From Cheilinus undulatus (taxonomy: Eukaryota; Chordata; Actinopteri; Labriformes; Labridae): 64,000 bases of DNA. The number at the start of each line of letters is the position of its first letter. Positions within the stretch are counted from its first letter, which is position 1. The position numbers and the translations under genes are program-made. Where the stretch lies: contig NC_054885.1 of assembly GCF_018320785.1 (NCBI RefSeq), positions 2,988,921-3,052,920 of the forward strand, given 5' to 3'. The notes under the pieces were generated by a model. That model was given only the letters and a program-made list of their open reading frames with translations. It was not told the DNA's origin and did no database searches. Positions 25,101 through 35,174 of the stretch are shown one piece after another.

Positions 25101-26504
25101 GCTATCTTTTGCCATTTAACACCACTTTTTTTCCTACTTTTTTGCCCCTTTAGACACTTTTTTTGCAACTTTTTACCCATTTTTTGCCATTTTTATCAAA
25201 TTTTTGCCATTTTTCACCCAATTTTCTCCACATTTTCACCCATTCAAGCTACCTTTTGTCATTAAATACCACTTTCTCCTAGTTTTTGCCCATTTTAGCC
25301 AATCTTGACTGTTTTTTGCCCATTTTAGTCACTCATTTTTTTCATGGTTTTGCCACTTTTGTACCATTTTATGCCAATTGTTACTCATTTTTGTCACTTC
25401 TTACCCATTTTTGCTACTTTCTGACCCTTTTTTCACTTTGCCTACCCATTTTCACCCATTTTTGTTGCTTTTTGACCATTTTTGCCACCTTTAACTTATT
25501 TCTATTGCTACTTAAGCTGTTTTTGCCACTTTTCACCTCTTAGATTGTGGTTCTTGCAAAGATATTTTTCAACTATTTGGCTCTTTGGTGGAGCAGGGTT
25601 GAGTAACGCTGGTATAAAGGATAAAAAAGAAAAAAAGATTCCAGCTGGTTTTGACACTTCTCAGGTCAAAGAAATATTGCACTGTCTGCGATTTGAATAC
25701 TGCAGCATGCCAAATTGCAATTTAATCTAATTTGTGATTAACTGCCCAGCCCTAGTCTAAATGTCAGATTCTGGCACTGTAGATTTTAGAGGTTCTGCAG
25801 AAAGTCAAAAAAATTTAGACTTGGACACTAAGACAACCAATATCCTGTGATTTCTTCCTTTTAATTTGCAAAACTGCAGACAAACACCTGCAAACCCCAT
25901 AAAAACTCTGCTGACATTGGTGTCTGTGGTAACAGTCCCAGTAGACTGAGCTATTTGGACAGTGAGTAGGGTTTACCTAAACTTTGTTAAAGTTCATCAT
26001 CTCCTCTATTTCACTTTTCACTTTTATTTATCATTATAATAAAGGAGACTGTTGTTTAAATCATGTTGTATTGGAAAAGTATTGCACATTTTGATCATTT
26101 TACAAGTATGCATCAAATTTCCTGCTGTGTGGAGGAGTAAGTAAAGTCATTGCAGCCTCTTTCAGTTCTTTATTATGTTTTATTGATCCACAGTCGTCCA
26201 TGCAGAGTTTATTAGTTTTAAGTATGGATATTTTGACAACCCTAAACTCTAACTGCAGACACACATGAGCTAGACTTTACATTCTGTCCTTTCTTTGTGT
26301 TTACCTGATGACTTTTTAACTTCTGTGTTTTTTTCTTGCATTATTAAAATTTCAGGCTGTTTTTAATCTTTTATGGCAGATCAAATGTAAAGATTATGTC
26401 TCACGGTAGAGAGTAGGAAAGGTAGGCTGGTCTCACCTGAACGGTTTGAAAGTGAGAAGGCATCTCCTCAGCATAATGAAAAGCTCGCTGCTGGTTGTGA
26501 TCAT
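19104..26504 (-). CDS. mgat5b: Alpha-1,6-mannosylglycoprotein beta-1,6-GlcNAc-transferase B, N-terminal exons
   Basis: MGAT5B (GnT-Vb/GnT-IX) is a Golgi type II membrane enzyme that adds beta-1,6-linked GlcNAc to N-glycans and O-mannosyl glycans. Two coding exons are visible. Exon 1 (26504 down to 26437) starts [15 protein letters not shown] and ends KPF plus AG. Exon 2 (19216 down to 19104) completes the Arg and continues [20 protein letters not shown] (the signal anchor, about residues 24-43), then [17 protein letters not shown]. The join is in frame across GTGAGA and CTGCAG splice sites. From what I know of the family, vertebrate MGAT5B has the same arrangement: a short cytosolic tail, an FVLGIGFF-type anchor and GDSPFT after it. 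Exon 2 ends in phase 1 at GTAAGA. The catalytic exons are not in the window, so intron 2 exceeds 19 kb. Intron 1 is 7.2 kb. The start codon is set by alignment with the usual 15-residue leader before RRC. Confidence 0.9.
19217..19816. other. mgat5b intron 1, distal part
   Basis: Immediately upstream of exon 2 in gene orientation. The acceptor side is CCTCCCTGCAG. No other gene is visible. Confidence 0.5.
19817..20257 (+). mobile_element. LINE reverse-transcriptase 3' fragment
   Basis: Plus-strand frames read as the end of a non-LTR retrotransposon [54 protein letters not shown], then a stop and frame changes. It is the same family as the fragment at 2962-3253, extending further 5'. The ATGG array that follows appears to be an expanded form of its tail. 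It is dead: several stops and frameshifts. Confidence 0.75.
20258..20625. repeat. (ATGG)n microsatellite/minisatellite
   Basis: Expanded ATGG repeat with interspersed ATGC and GATGATGG variants, beginning exactly at the 3' end of the LINE fragment. A block of about 65 bp (GCATGCATGCAGGGATGCAT followed by GGATGGATGGATGATGG) is repeated near 20463 and 20527. The long open frames here (HPSIHPS or MDGWMD) come from the repeat and are not genes. Confidence 0.95.
20626..22402. other. mgat5b intron 1, gene-free
   Basis: No exon was recognised. Around 22184-22275 is a weak hAT-terminus-like stretch (ATGGGTCGTTAACGGACAAG, then TCAAAGAGCTGGCTCCTGTT). Similar sequence with a hairpin occurs at 42912-42934. 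Confidence 0.4.
22403..22700 (+). repeat. Teleost dispersed repeat with tRNA-like head
   Basis: Reads GGGCTGCACAGTGGCATGGG, ACTGTTGCAGCAAGAAGGTC, then GGTTCTCTGACTTCCTCCCA and CCAGTGACAACTGGGATAGG. This matches, from memory, a very common interspersed repeat of teleosts. Part of the same family appears in opposite orientation at 37745-37930. No coding content. Confidence 0.65.
22860..22975. repeat. GACTAAAACTA-type degenerate repeat
   Basis: Short run of (A)GACTAAAACTAACAAAAAC-like motifs and their reverse complement. A second T-rich version is at about 61200-61400 (TTTTAGTTTTAGTT). Confidence 0.5.
22976..24528. other. mgat5b intron 1, gene-free
   Basis: Nothing recognisable. There are several near-repeats of the phrase CCTGCAAACTTTCTAAATG / CCTGCACACGGTCTAAATG (near 23765, 24089, 24370) that hint at an old, degenerate tandem structure. 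Confidence 0.4.
24529..25754 (-). mobile_element. hAT-like non-autonomous element (TAGGGCTG ends), copy 1
   Basis: 1226 bp with inverted ends TAGGGCTGAACGATTTGC and, on the other side, TAGGGCTGGGCAGTTAATCA. It is flanked by an 8-bp near-duplication (ATCAAAAT at 24521-24528, GTCTAAAT at 25755-25762; 6 of 8 match). It is the inverted counterpart of the element at 47195-48286. The interior holds the T-rich complement of the GTGGCAAAAATGGG array (about 24970-25550) and a reverse copy of the head seen at 5120. No transposase is encoded. Confidence 0.85.
25763..26436. other. mgat5b intron 1, proximal part
   Basis: No additional exon or repeat was recognised. The donor of exon 1 (GTGAGA) is at 26431-26436. 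Confidence 0.5.
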
Positions 26505-26536
26505 TGTCCACTCACGTCCTCAGCTCTCCTGCTCAT
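26501..26536 (-). promoter_or_regulatory. Upstream ORF overlapping the mgat5b start
   Basis: An 11-codon ORF ([11 protein letters not shown]) starts in a strong context (CACCATGA) 32 bases before the mgat5b start. Its TGA stop overlaps the main ATG in the sequence ATGATC, so stop and start share bases. It lies in a different frame from mgat5b. If the transcript includes it, translation of mgat5b would depend on leaky scanning or close-range reinitiation. The sequence GACGTGAGT inside it also looks like a splice donor, so the 5' exon structure is uncertain. Confidence 0.55.
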
Positions 26537-26965
26537 GGTGCACTTTTAATCACAGCTCAACTTTTATCCACGGAGCTCCACGGAGCGAGATAAGGACGCA
26601 GGTAACTTCCAACTTCAGCTCCAAGCCCGCACAGCGCCGAGTCCTGCTGCAGAGCTCAAACAACCACCGCTACGGCAGCTGCAGAGGGACAAACAACACC
26701 AGCAGACACGGGCTCTCCTTAAATCAGCGATGATAAAAATCCAGACATTAACCGGAGATGAGGAGAGCGTTAACGCAGCACTGATGAGTTCACGGACTCC
26801 CTCTGAATGAATGAAGCGGAGACTGAAGCTCGTGAGTGAGCGGAGCTCCTCTGCTGTGGCTCCTTTACTCACAGCGCCCCCTATCGACTCAACACCTGAT
26901 GGTGCTGTTAGTGTGTGGATGAGAGGAGAGAAACAGCAGAGATGAGGAGTCACCTCTGAGAGGAG
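26537..26965 (-). promoter_or_regulatory. mgat5b 5' UTR/promoter region
   Basis: GC-richer, CpG-containing sequence directly upstream of the first coding exon. It has no transposon content, contrasting with the T-rich repeat that begins at about 27040. It includes GAGCTCCGTGGAGCTCC-like palindromic sequence and CCGCTCACTCACGAG. No clear TATA box; the transcription start cannot be placed from sequence alone. Confidence 0.45.
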
Positions 26966-27039
26966 GAAGAGTTTCATGTGTTATTTACCTCCAGAATAAA
27001 GTCAGTAAAGTCAGAACAGGATTTGTGGAAAAAACTAAA

Positions 27040-28560
27040 TGTTCAAAAGAAAAGTGTCAAAAAACAACAACAAGTTTCAGCTGACCTTTCCCCAATACTT
27101 TTATTTTTCAACTTTTTTCCTCAAAAAGTTTTCACTTGTTTATTCATATCTTTACCTTTTCTTCACTTTATCATTTTTTCCAAACATTTTGACTTTTGAC
27201 ATTTTCAACTTTTTTCTGAGTATTTCCCTTCTTTTTCTTTTATAAAGTTTGAGTTTATATCAGGCGTGTTGACTTTTTTCTCAAAATTTTTTACTTTCTG
27301 ATCAACAATTTGATGTTTTTTGACTGTGTCCGTTGTTCTTTTCTCAACATTTTTTTTTCTACAATTTGACATTTTTTCCTTATTTTTCTCAAAATTTGTG
27401 TTCACATTATTCTGACCTGTTTTGACATTTTAACATTTAATTTTCAATTTTTCCATTTTTTTAAGGTTTTGACCGTGTCTGTTTTTTTTCTTTCACATCT
27501 TGAATTTGTGTTCAACATCTCTTTTTTTTTTCTTGTGTTTCTTCAACATTTTCATGTCTTTACAATATTTTGACTTTTTCTTTTATTTCCTTTTTATCTC
27601 AATATATTGATCATTTTCTCAATATTTTAAATATTTTTCTTTTTATATCCTGATGTTTGATTTAAATTTTCCCTCCTTTTCAATGTCCTGAATTTGAGAT
27701 CAAGGCAAAGTCAAAAAAATGTTAAAATGCATATTTGGATACAACTTTTTTTCCCAACATTTCTCTCAATATTTTAACGTTTTGCTGAAATATTCAACTT
27801 TGAAAAAAAAAAAATTCTCAATATTTTGACTTTTATTCTCAACAGTTCGACTTTTTTATTGATTATTTTATTTTTGATTTTCGATTTTACATTTAATCTC
27901 AGACATTTTTGTCAGACTTTTCGTTTTTTTTTTTTTTTACTCTCTACTTTGATTTTTCTTGACATCTTAACTTTAGATTTTCATTTTTTTTAATTTAGGG
28001 GGAAAAAGTCAAAGGATCAGAAATGAGCTTTCAAATTTTGTTCATTAGTTTGACTCTTTGCTTGACATTTCCCAATATTTTGAGTTATTTCTTGGAATGA
28101 TGATTTTTCCTCAACATTTTCCCTTTTTTATCTCAACATTTTGATTTTTTTTAATATCAACATTTTGACTACTCATCTGGATATTTTTGACATTTCCTTT
28201 TTTTAAAGTTCAGTGTTTTGTCTTTCAGAAAAGTAAAAACTAAAAATGTTGAAATAGAATTTTAGAGATGTATTTTTTCTAACATTTTAGATTATTTTTA
28301 CAACATTTGACTTTTTTTCAAGGTCTGTTCTTTAGTCCTTAGATTTTTAACTTTTTTTTCCTTAACACAATGATCTTTCCAACATGATGACTTTCCTTAA
28401 AATTTGACTTTCTGTTTTCTTGGTTTAAACTTTTTTTTCATAGTTGGATTCTTCTATAGATTTTTTTTCTCAGCACTTTGACTTTTTTTTATGACATTTT
28501 GACTCTTCTTTTTTAATTTGACATTTTTTCTCAGTGTCTCGATACTGTTAACCTTTTGTT
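27040..28560. repeat. T-rich degenerate repeat (TTTTGACATTTTTTCTCAA type)
   Basis: About 1.5 kb dominated by T-rich phrases built on TTTTGAC, CTCAACATTTTGAC and ATTTTTTCTC, too diverged for exact periodicity. It begins close upstream of the mgat5b promoter. The frames seen here are composition artefacts. Confidence 0.75.
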
Positions 28561-30291
28561 TTTGACATCTTAACAAGAAGAGCTTCATACTGGTGCAGAG
28601 GTGGGCCGTGCCACCTCACAGTAAAACAGTTCAGGTTTGATTTTTAACTAACTTTTTTCATATAAGCTCCTTTTGTTAGTTTAGACCTTTTTATATATAT
28701 ATATATATTTAAAGTTTTTTCTGGTAAAACTATATAGTGCTATATAAATAAAGTTGAACTGAGACTTCTGTAGTTAAATAACTCTAATCCACCGGTTGCT
28801 CTGTCACAGGCTTCAGGCTGAATTTCAGCACCAGGGACAGCTCCAACTGTGGGACTGCAGGCGGCTCAGCAGTGACACCCAGTGGTCAGACTACAGAATA
28901 CACCCACAGTGTAGAGTATCTTAGACCCTGTCAGAGCCTACAGGTGGATGCTGGAGTTGTGGTGAGAGGATGAAAACAAGAACTCAGTGCTGATGCAGCT
29001 GAGCTGGTGATGACAGAGCAGAGGGAGAGACAGGAAGCCTCGTTGCTTAAATAGACCTCCAAACTGGGAGGATTATAGTCAGGTGACTAGCTAATGATAC
29101 CAGAGACACCTGAGTCATCTGCTAAACTAGCTCACATGCACCAGTTTAAGTCTGGTTGGTCAAGTCTTGAAGCTGGTCTGGTCTCACCTCTAGTGCATGT
29201 CCAAAGACAAAGGACAAAATCTCAAGACTTGATCCCATTAAAAAATATGCCAGTTAGAAATATTGTGGTTACTGCTGGTTCAGTAGAAGTTTGATATTTA
29301 TGGGTTAAATCCAGTTGATTTTGCATTCCATTATTGAAATCAGAAGCTATTAAAATATTCAAAAATGTTTTTATCACTCAAAATGTGTTCATTTCATTTG
29401 GCACCAGCACAGAGGGATTTTATTCCCTTTATTTGTCTTGACCTCTGTCACTGAAGCAGAGAGTCATCTCAGGCCACTCGCTAATGGACGGTATGAAGAA
29501 GCTGCAGCAGCAGCATCCTCTGTTTCCATGACGACTGCTCCCTCTCTCTCTGTGTTGTTGTGTTGTTGTTGTTTCTGCTGCCTCTCGGCGTTGAGCCCAG
29601 AAAGACTAACTCTTGCTCTGCTGACACTCAGATCCTCGCTGCTGAAATTAAAAAGGTCCACTGATCACACCGACGCACTGAAACATGACAACAAGACGGA
29701 GGATTGTTTATAAGGAGGACTGATGACAAACAGACTAAACACGAGTAAAACAAAGCAGACTGTCGGTTTTTACAAAGGCATTGAAGATCTACATAATGAA
29801 TAATATTAGACTAACAGGTCTGTGTCTACCTTAGTTAATACATGCAAAGTTTATGCAAAAACTAGATTTACTCCCTGATGGTCCAGTGACTCAGACAGGT
29901 ACGCAATAACTGAATAACAGAGGTGAGTGGAGGGTCAACAAGAAGAGCTGGTGTGTTTTTTTACCTTGGCCTTTGACTTCCAGAATCTCTCAGGTTATCC
30001 TAAAGTCAGAGAGCATGTCTCTGCAGAGTTAGAAGTCCTCGAAGTGTTCTTAACACTGGATTTCACAAGCAAGGGATGAACATCAACAGGGCCCATGACC
30101 TTTCACCTTTGATCTCTAAAATATGATCAGTTCATCCTTCAGAGTAGATATTGTGCTAAATTTTTCTACCATGTGTCCCTCGTGGCACCTGAGTGTTGCA
30201 ATAAATGCAACTAAAGTGCCTTTTGGCTGCCTTTATGGGGTGAGTTGCATAAGGTGCCCTCATGAGTACCATGTAAGAAGAGAATCTGACA
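28561..30291. other. Intergenic, no gene recognised
   Basis: A short (TA)n run at about 28692-28708. The frames at 29438-29713 and its antisense lie in serine/leucine-rich low-information sequence with no family match. No splice-supported exon. Confidence 0.4.
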
Positions 30292-31590
30292 TAGTGCCCT
30301 CTTTAGTGTCCTAAATCCACACAGCTTAACAAAGCGCCCTCTTTAGTGTCCTAAATCCACACAACTTAACAAAGCGCCCTCTTTAGTGCCCTAAATCAGC
30401 AAAACTTAACAAAGCGCCCTCTTTAGTGTCCTAAATCAACAATTTTAAAAAGCGCCCTCTTTAGTGTCCTAAATCCACACAGCTTAACAAAGCGCCCTCT
30501 TTAGTGTCCTAAATCAGCAAAATTTAACAAAGTGCCCTCTTTAGTGTCCTAAATCCACACAACTTAACAAAGCGCCCTCTTTAGTGTCCTAAATCAACAA
30601 TTTTAAAAAGCGCCCTCTTTAGTGTCCTTAATCAGCAAAATTTAACAAAGCACCATCTTTAGTGTCCTTAATCCACACAACTTAACAAAGTGCCATCTTT
30701 AGTGTCCTAAATCAGCAAAACTTAACAAAGCGCCCTCTTTAGTGTCCTAAATCAGCAAAATTTAACAAAGTGCCCTCTTTAGTGTCCTTAATCGGCAAAA
30801 TTTAACAAAGTGCCCTCTTTAGTGTCCTAAATCAGCAAAATTTAACAAAGTGCCCTCTTTAGTGCCCTTAATCAACAAAATCTAACAAAGTGCCATCTTT
30901 AGTGTCCTAAATCAGCAAAACTTAACAAAGTGCCATCTTTAGTGTCCTAAATCAGCAAAATCTAACAAAGTGCCCTCTTTAGTGTCCTAAATCAGCAAAA
31001 TTTAACAAAGTGCCCTCTTTAGTGCCCTTAATCAACAAAATTTAACAAAGTGCCCTCTTTAGTGTCCTAAATCAGCAAAATTTAACAAAGTGCCCTCTTT
31101 AGTGCCCTTAATCAACAAAATCTAACAAAGTGCCATCTTTAGTGTCCTAAATCAGCAAAATTTAACAAAGTGCCATCTTTAGTGTCCTAAATCAGCAAAA
31201 TTTAACAAAGTGCCATCTTTAGTGCCCTTAATCAACAAAATCTAACAAAGTGCCATCTTTAGTGTCCTAAATCAGCAAAACTTAACAAAGCGCCCTCTTT
31301 AGTGTCCTAAATCAGCAAAATCTAACAAAGTGCCCTCTTTAGTGTCCTAAATCAGCAAAATGTAACAAAGTGCCATCTTTAGTGTCCTAAATCAGCAAAA
31401 CTTAACAAAGCGCCCTCTTTAGTGTCCTAAATCAGCAAAATGTAACAAAGTGCCATCTTTAGTGTCCTAAATCAGCAAAATTTAACAAAGTGCCCTCTTT
31501 AGTGTCCTAAATCAACAAAATTTAACAAAGTGCCCTCTTTAGTGTCCTAAATCAGCAAAATTTAACAAGGGGCCCTTTTTAGTGTCCTGG
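30292..31590. repeat. 40-bp minisatellite, ~32 copies
   Basis: Tandem 40-bp unit: AACAAAGTGCCCTCTTTAGT followed by GTCCTAAATCAGCAAAATTT. Variants (GCGCC/GTGCC, CCCTC/CCATC, GTCC/GCCC, CAGCA/CAACA) recur in blocks. The block at 30841-30960 recurs at 31081-31200 with about one difference, a higher-order period of 240 bp. Pre-array sequence at 30180-30290 already contains AAAGTGCC and GGTGCCCTC, a possible seed. Confidence 0.95.
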
Positions 31591-33278
31591 TAAGTAAGTT
31601 CAGTTTGGTGCTGCTAAACTGAATAAAATTTGAAAAACTGACCTCTTTGTTGACCCAAAATATGACGACCTTTGACCAGTGATCTCTAGAATCTTATCAG
31701 GTTATCTCTGGGTCAGTGGCGAAAATTTGTGCAAAGTTTCATAAAATCCCTGGGTGTTATCCAGAGCTTCCCTGGATGTAGAGTGAGGATAAACCTTAAG
31801 GCATGATGCAGCCAGCCTCAGCTATCAGTGAGGATGCATCAAACTAGCATGCTGCAGCACTTTCACTACACCGAGGAACTGACCCTTCAGCTGAATTTCC
31901 TTTCAGATAAAGTCATAGCTTATGTTAGGAAAGAATACGCCATTAATGAGATTTAAATCTCAGAGCAGTAAAGATTTATTAGGATTAGGTTACACTCCTA
32001 TTTTAATCAGTGCATTTAATTTTCCTCTTTTTTTAGATGCATAACTTATACATTCTCCTCTCTCTGGAGTATATTTACCAGTTAAATACTGGTACGGTAT
32101 TTACTAAAGAGGAGATAATTTAAGAGTTTTCCATCCTTGGGCATCTGCTGGTGCAGATCTTCAGTGCAGCAGAGATCAGTCCAAACAAAAAGGGAAAGAG
32201 ATAACCCACAGAGAGGGTAAATAACTGAGAGGCAGGGAGGTAGACGGAGAAAATAAAGGCTCTGTGAGGCAGAAAGATAACAAATATTTTCTATAATACT
32301 GCTGGAGAGGTCGAGTTGAAGCCAGAGACAGCTAAGACAAAAGAAATAAGAAAAAATAAGAAGATATCTACAGGATGGATTACTCAGGACTGAGGGAAAA
32401 AAGCACAAAGAAAATAATAAAGAGCAGATGAAAGAAAAGAGGATGAGAAAAGAGAGAGGACGCTGAAAACTCTCCACAGGTGTATGAGTCATCTTCATAC
32501 TGAGAGATGAGTCACAGGAACTACAGGGGTTTTTCATCTCTGCAACCAGAGGGGGAACGTTTCTCCCAAGTATCTCCAGCCTATAACATCTATATTTAAT
32601 CTAGAGTACACAGCAGACCAGTGTCTGTGTGATTTCAGAATGGATCTGGAGAGTCTGAGGATATAAAACACAGTAGTTTCTATTCTAAACAAAATCAGCT
32701 CGTCCAGCAACATCAGAGAGGAATGATGCCGGGATTATTCCTCCCTCAGGCGACAGCCAGGACCGGAGGCGTTCATGTTTTCAGGTTATTCTTCCATCTG
32801 TCTGTCCGTCTGTCTCGACCGTTCCTGTGAACAGAACATATCAAGATAGCTTTGAGGGATTTTCATCAGATGTTGCATAAACTCTGACTAAAAGATGAAG
32901 TGATGAGGTGTTGGAGGTCAAGGGTGTCCATCCTCTGCTTGTGAAACTTTATTTTCAGAATGCTTTCATGAATTTAATGCAAACTCTGCAGAAAAGTTCC
33001 CTCTGACTGGAGGATGGAGAGGTTAGATTTTAAGGACACTGTCAAGGTCGCTGAAGCTCACGTCCATCCTCGTTTGTGAACATCAGAAGAATACTTGAGA
33101 CATCACGGGGACATGGACGATGACCCCAGGCTGCCAGTTGATAATCACTGCCTCAGATCCTAAACCTACATAGCTCTTAGCAGGTGTCAAGTCCTCTGTG
33201 AACTCCAGCTGTAATGATGTGTTGTTTTAAAGGTGGGATGTTTGGCGTCTTGTTATCTAAAGGTGAGGAGGAAGTAAG
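31591..33278. other. Intergenic, no gene recognised
   Basis: Purine-rich sequence around 32180-32530 produces a long minus-strand frame (151 codons, leucine/serine/phenylalanine-rich) that I regard as a composition artefact. No exon or RNA gene supported. Confidence 0.4.
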
Positions 33279-33712
33279 TTAAAGGTCACATGTTATGGAA
33301 AAATCACTTTTTCAGAATCTTCTAGCAAAAATATGAGCCATTGGCGTGTCCAAAATCCCCCCAAGAATCAGAAAAATCCACTCGCTGGCCATTCTCAGAA
33401 TGTCCCCTCATGATGTCATGTGGGGAGTTAACTCTCCGCTCCCCGCTTGATCGCCTGAGCTGAAAGGAGGACCGGGAGAGCCACATCCATCTCCTGAGAG
33501 GGGTGGAGTCAGGGGCGGAGTCAGACAGCTCAGTAATATTTAAAGCCACAGACACAGAAACAGCTCGTTCTGAGCAGGGCTGAAACAGAGTTTTTAGACA
33601 TGCAGAAATCCAATACTGGAGTGATTTTACAGCAACAAACTTCACAGGCATGTTTGGGGAGCCTCTGAGACCAATATAACCTTGACTTAAAAGGGTAAAA
33701 TATGATCTTTAA
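33279..33712 (+). mobile_element. TTAA-flanked MITE (piggyBac-like target), copy 1
   Basis: 434 bp beginning TTAAAGGTCACATGTTATG and ending AAAGGGTAAAATATGATCTTTAA. The ends are inverted repeats and both outermost bases are TTAA, the piggyBac-type target. The interior (ATATGAGCC... CAGAAAAATCCACTC, GGGGTGGAGTCAGG) matches the longer element at 34577-35174. No transposase is encoded. Confidence 0.8.
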
Positions 33713-33781
33713 TATCTCCAGATGACATCTGAAATTAACTTATCAGGAGAAAAGCAGCTCTTTGAGATGAAAAAAAGGCAA

Positions 33782-34060
33782 GATATAAACTAGAAAAGCA
33801 CCCAGAGAGCGCAGACCTCCACCATCAGCCCTATCTCCCAATAATGAAGAAGCCTTTAAAAACATTCCTGGATCCAGACAGTGATCCGGATCACTCCCAA
33901 AATCTAATTCGCCGATTACTCCCTCCCCTGGTGGGGTGGAGACACGGTGAGGCCAAGCATTGGCTTCACTACCTGTGGACTGTCATGGCAGAAGCACCCA
34001 TGGTCTCACCGGACAACTGGAAGTCATGACAGAGGGTGAATATTCCTCTATTCCTCCCAG
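33782..34060 (+). repeat. Dispersed LINE/SINE-like tail repeat, copy 2 (5' part)
   Basis: Starts AACTAGAAAAGCACCCAGAG and shares AGCCCTATCTCCCAATA and TTCCTGGATCCAGACAGTGA with copies at 5164 and 34215. After TCCCAAAATCTAATTC it diverges and the usual 3' tail is missing. Confidence 0.55.
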
Positions 34061-34214
34061 CATTGTGAGTATTCTCACTACAATTCGCTGTCTTTCTCTC
34101 TGTTATGCTCCAACTCATCTCCTCAACCAGGCATGCATCTTTCAAACTCCAAAAACTCCAAAACTTTGAATAGAAACACCAAAAAATGCTGCTGGGATTG
34201 AAGTTACTCCTGTC

Positions 34215-34466
34215 CACCATCTCCTGGTGTAAAATGGTAAGAGCACAGACCATTAGCCCTATCTCCCAATAGTAAAGAATCCTTTAAAAAATTCCTGGAT
34301 CCAGATAGTGATCCAGATCAGTCCCAAAATCTAATCAGTTCTTCCTTATGCCATTTCTGACATTTCCTGAAAATTTCATCTAAATCCGTCTTTTTGAGTT
34401 ATGTTGCTAACAAACTAACAAAAGAACAAACAAACCCGATCACATAACCTCCTTAGCAGAGGTAAA
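34215..34466 (+). repeat. Dispersed LINE/SINE-like tail repeat, copy 3
   Basis: Contains AGCCCTATCTCCCAATAGTA, TTCCTGGATCCAGATAGTGA, GAGTTATGTTGCTAACAAAC and the 3' end CCTCCTTAGCAGAGGTAA, co-linear with copy 1. Confidence 0.65.
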
Positions 34467-34576
34467 AATGACTTATCATGGGAAAATAATGTTAATGAAA
34501 TATCTGAAAGCATTTCCACTTAGGGCTGCTGTACATATGGCATGGGAATGCATGTTTTAATGTTGTTCCACCTAAC

Positions 34577-35174
34577 TTAAAGGGGATATATTATGCAAAA
34601 AAATTGCTTTCTCAGGCTTTTCTGACACAAATATGTGTCCCTGGCCTGTCCACAATCCCCTCAAGTACCAGAAAAATCCATTCCCTCTCTCCCTCTCTTT
34701 CTCCACCTTTCAGAAAATGTGTGCTGAAACAAGCCGTTCTCAGATTTGACACCTAGTGACCTCACATGGGGAGAAAGCACCTGGTCCCAGGTTTGATTGG
34801 CCCTCCCTAACTTGAGGAAAAGTTCCGCCCTCCTCTACTGATCCTCCTCTCAGCTGCAAGTTCAGATGCTGGATAGCTCAGTGGGCTAATCACATGACTA
34901 CGGTCTGGAAGACCCAGTCAACTCCTAAACCTTAGATAAAAGTGTCTGTAACATCAGGAGTGCTGCATCCATTTCCGGAGAGGGGTGTGGTCAGGGGTGG
35001 AGTCAGACAGCTAATTACCATTTAAAGCCAAAGAAACTGAAACAGAGGGGGTCTTAGACATGCAGAAATCCAATACTGTAGTGCTTTTTCGGCAACAAAC
35101 TTCACAGGTATATTTTGGGGACCTCTGACACCAGTATAAACTTGTCTTAAAAGGGTAAAATATGTCCCCTTTAA
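34577..35174 (+). mobile_element. TTAA-flanked MITE (piggyBac-like target), copy 2
   Basis: 598 bp. It starts TTAAAGGGGATATATTATGC; its end, read inward on the other strand, is TTAAAGGGGACATATTTTAC, giving inverted repeats of about 17 bp with TTAA at both edges. Same family and orientation as 33279-33712, but about 160 bp longer. Non-coding. Confidence 0.85.

Noticed and set aside
30292-31590. CRISPR-like regular repeats
   Set aside because: Units are directly adjacent 40-bp tandem copies without unique spacers, in a vertebrate genome.
32082-32537. 151-codon minus-strand frame with hydrophobic stretches
   Set aside because: Antisense of purine-rich sequence. No family similarity, no splice context, and composition explains the Leu/Ser/Phe content.
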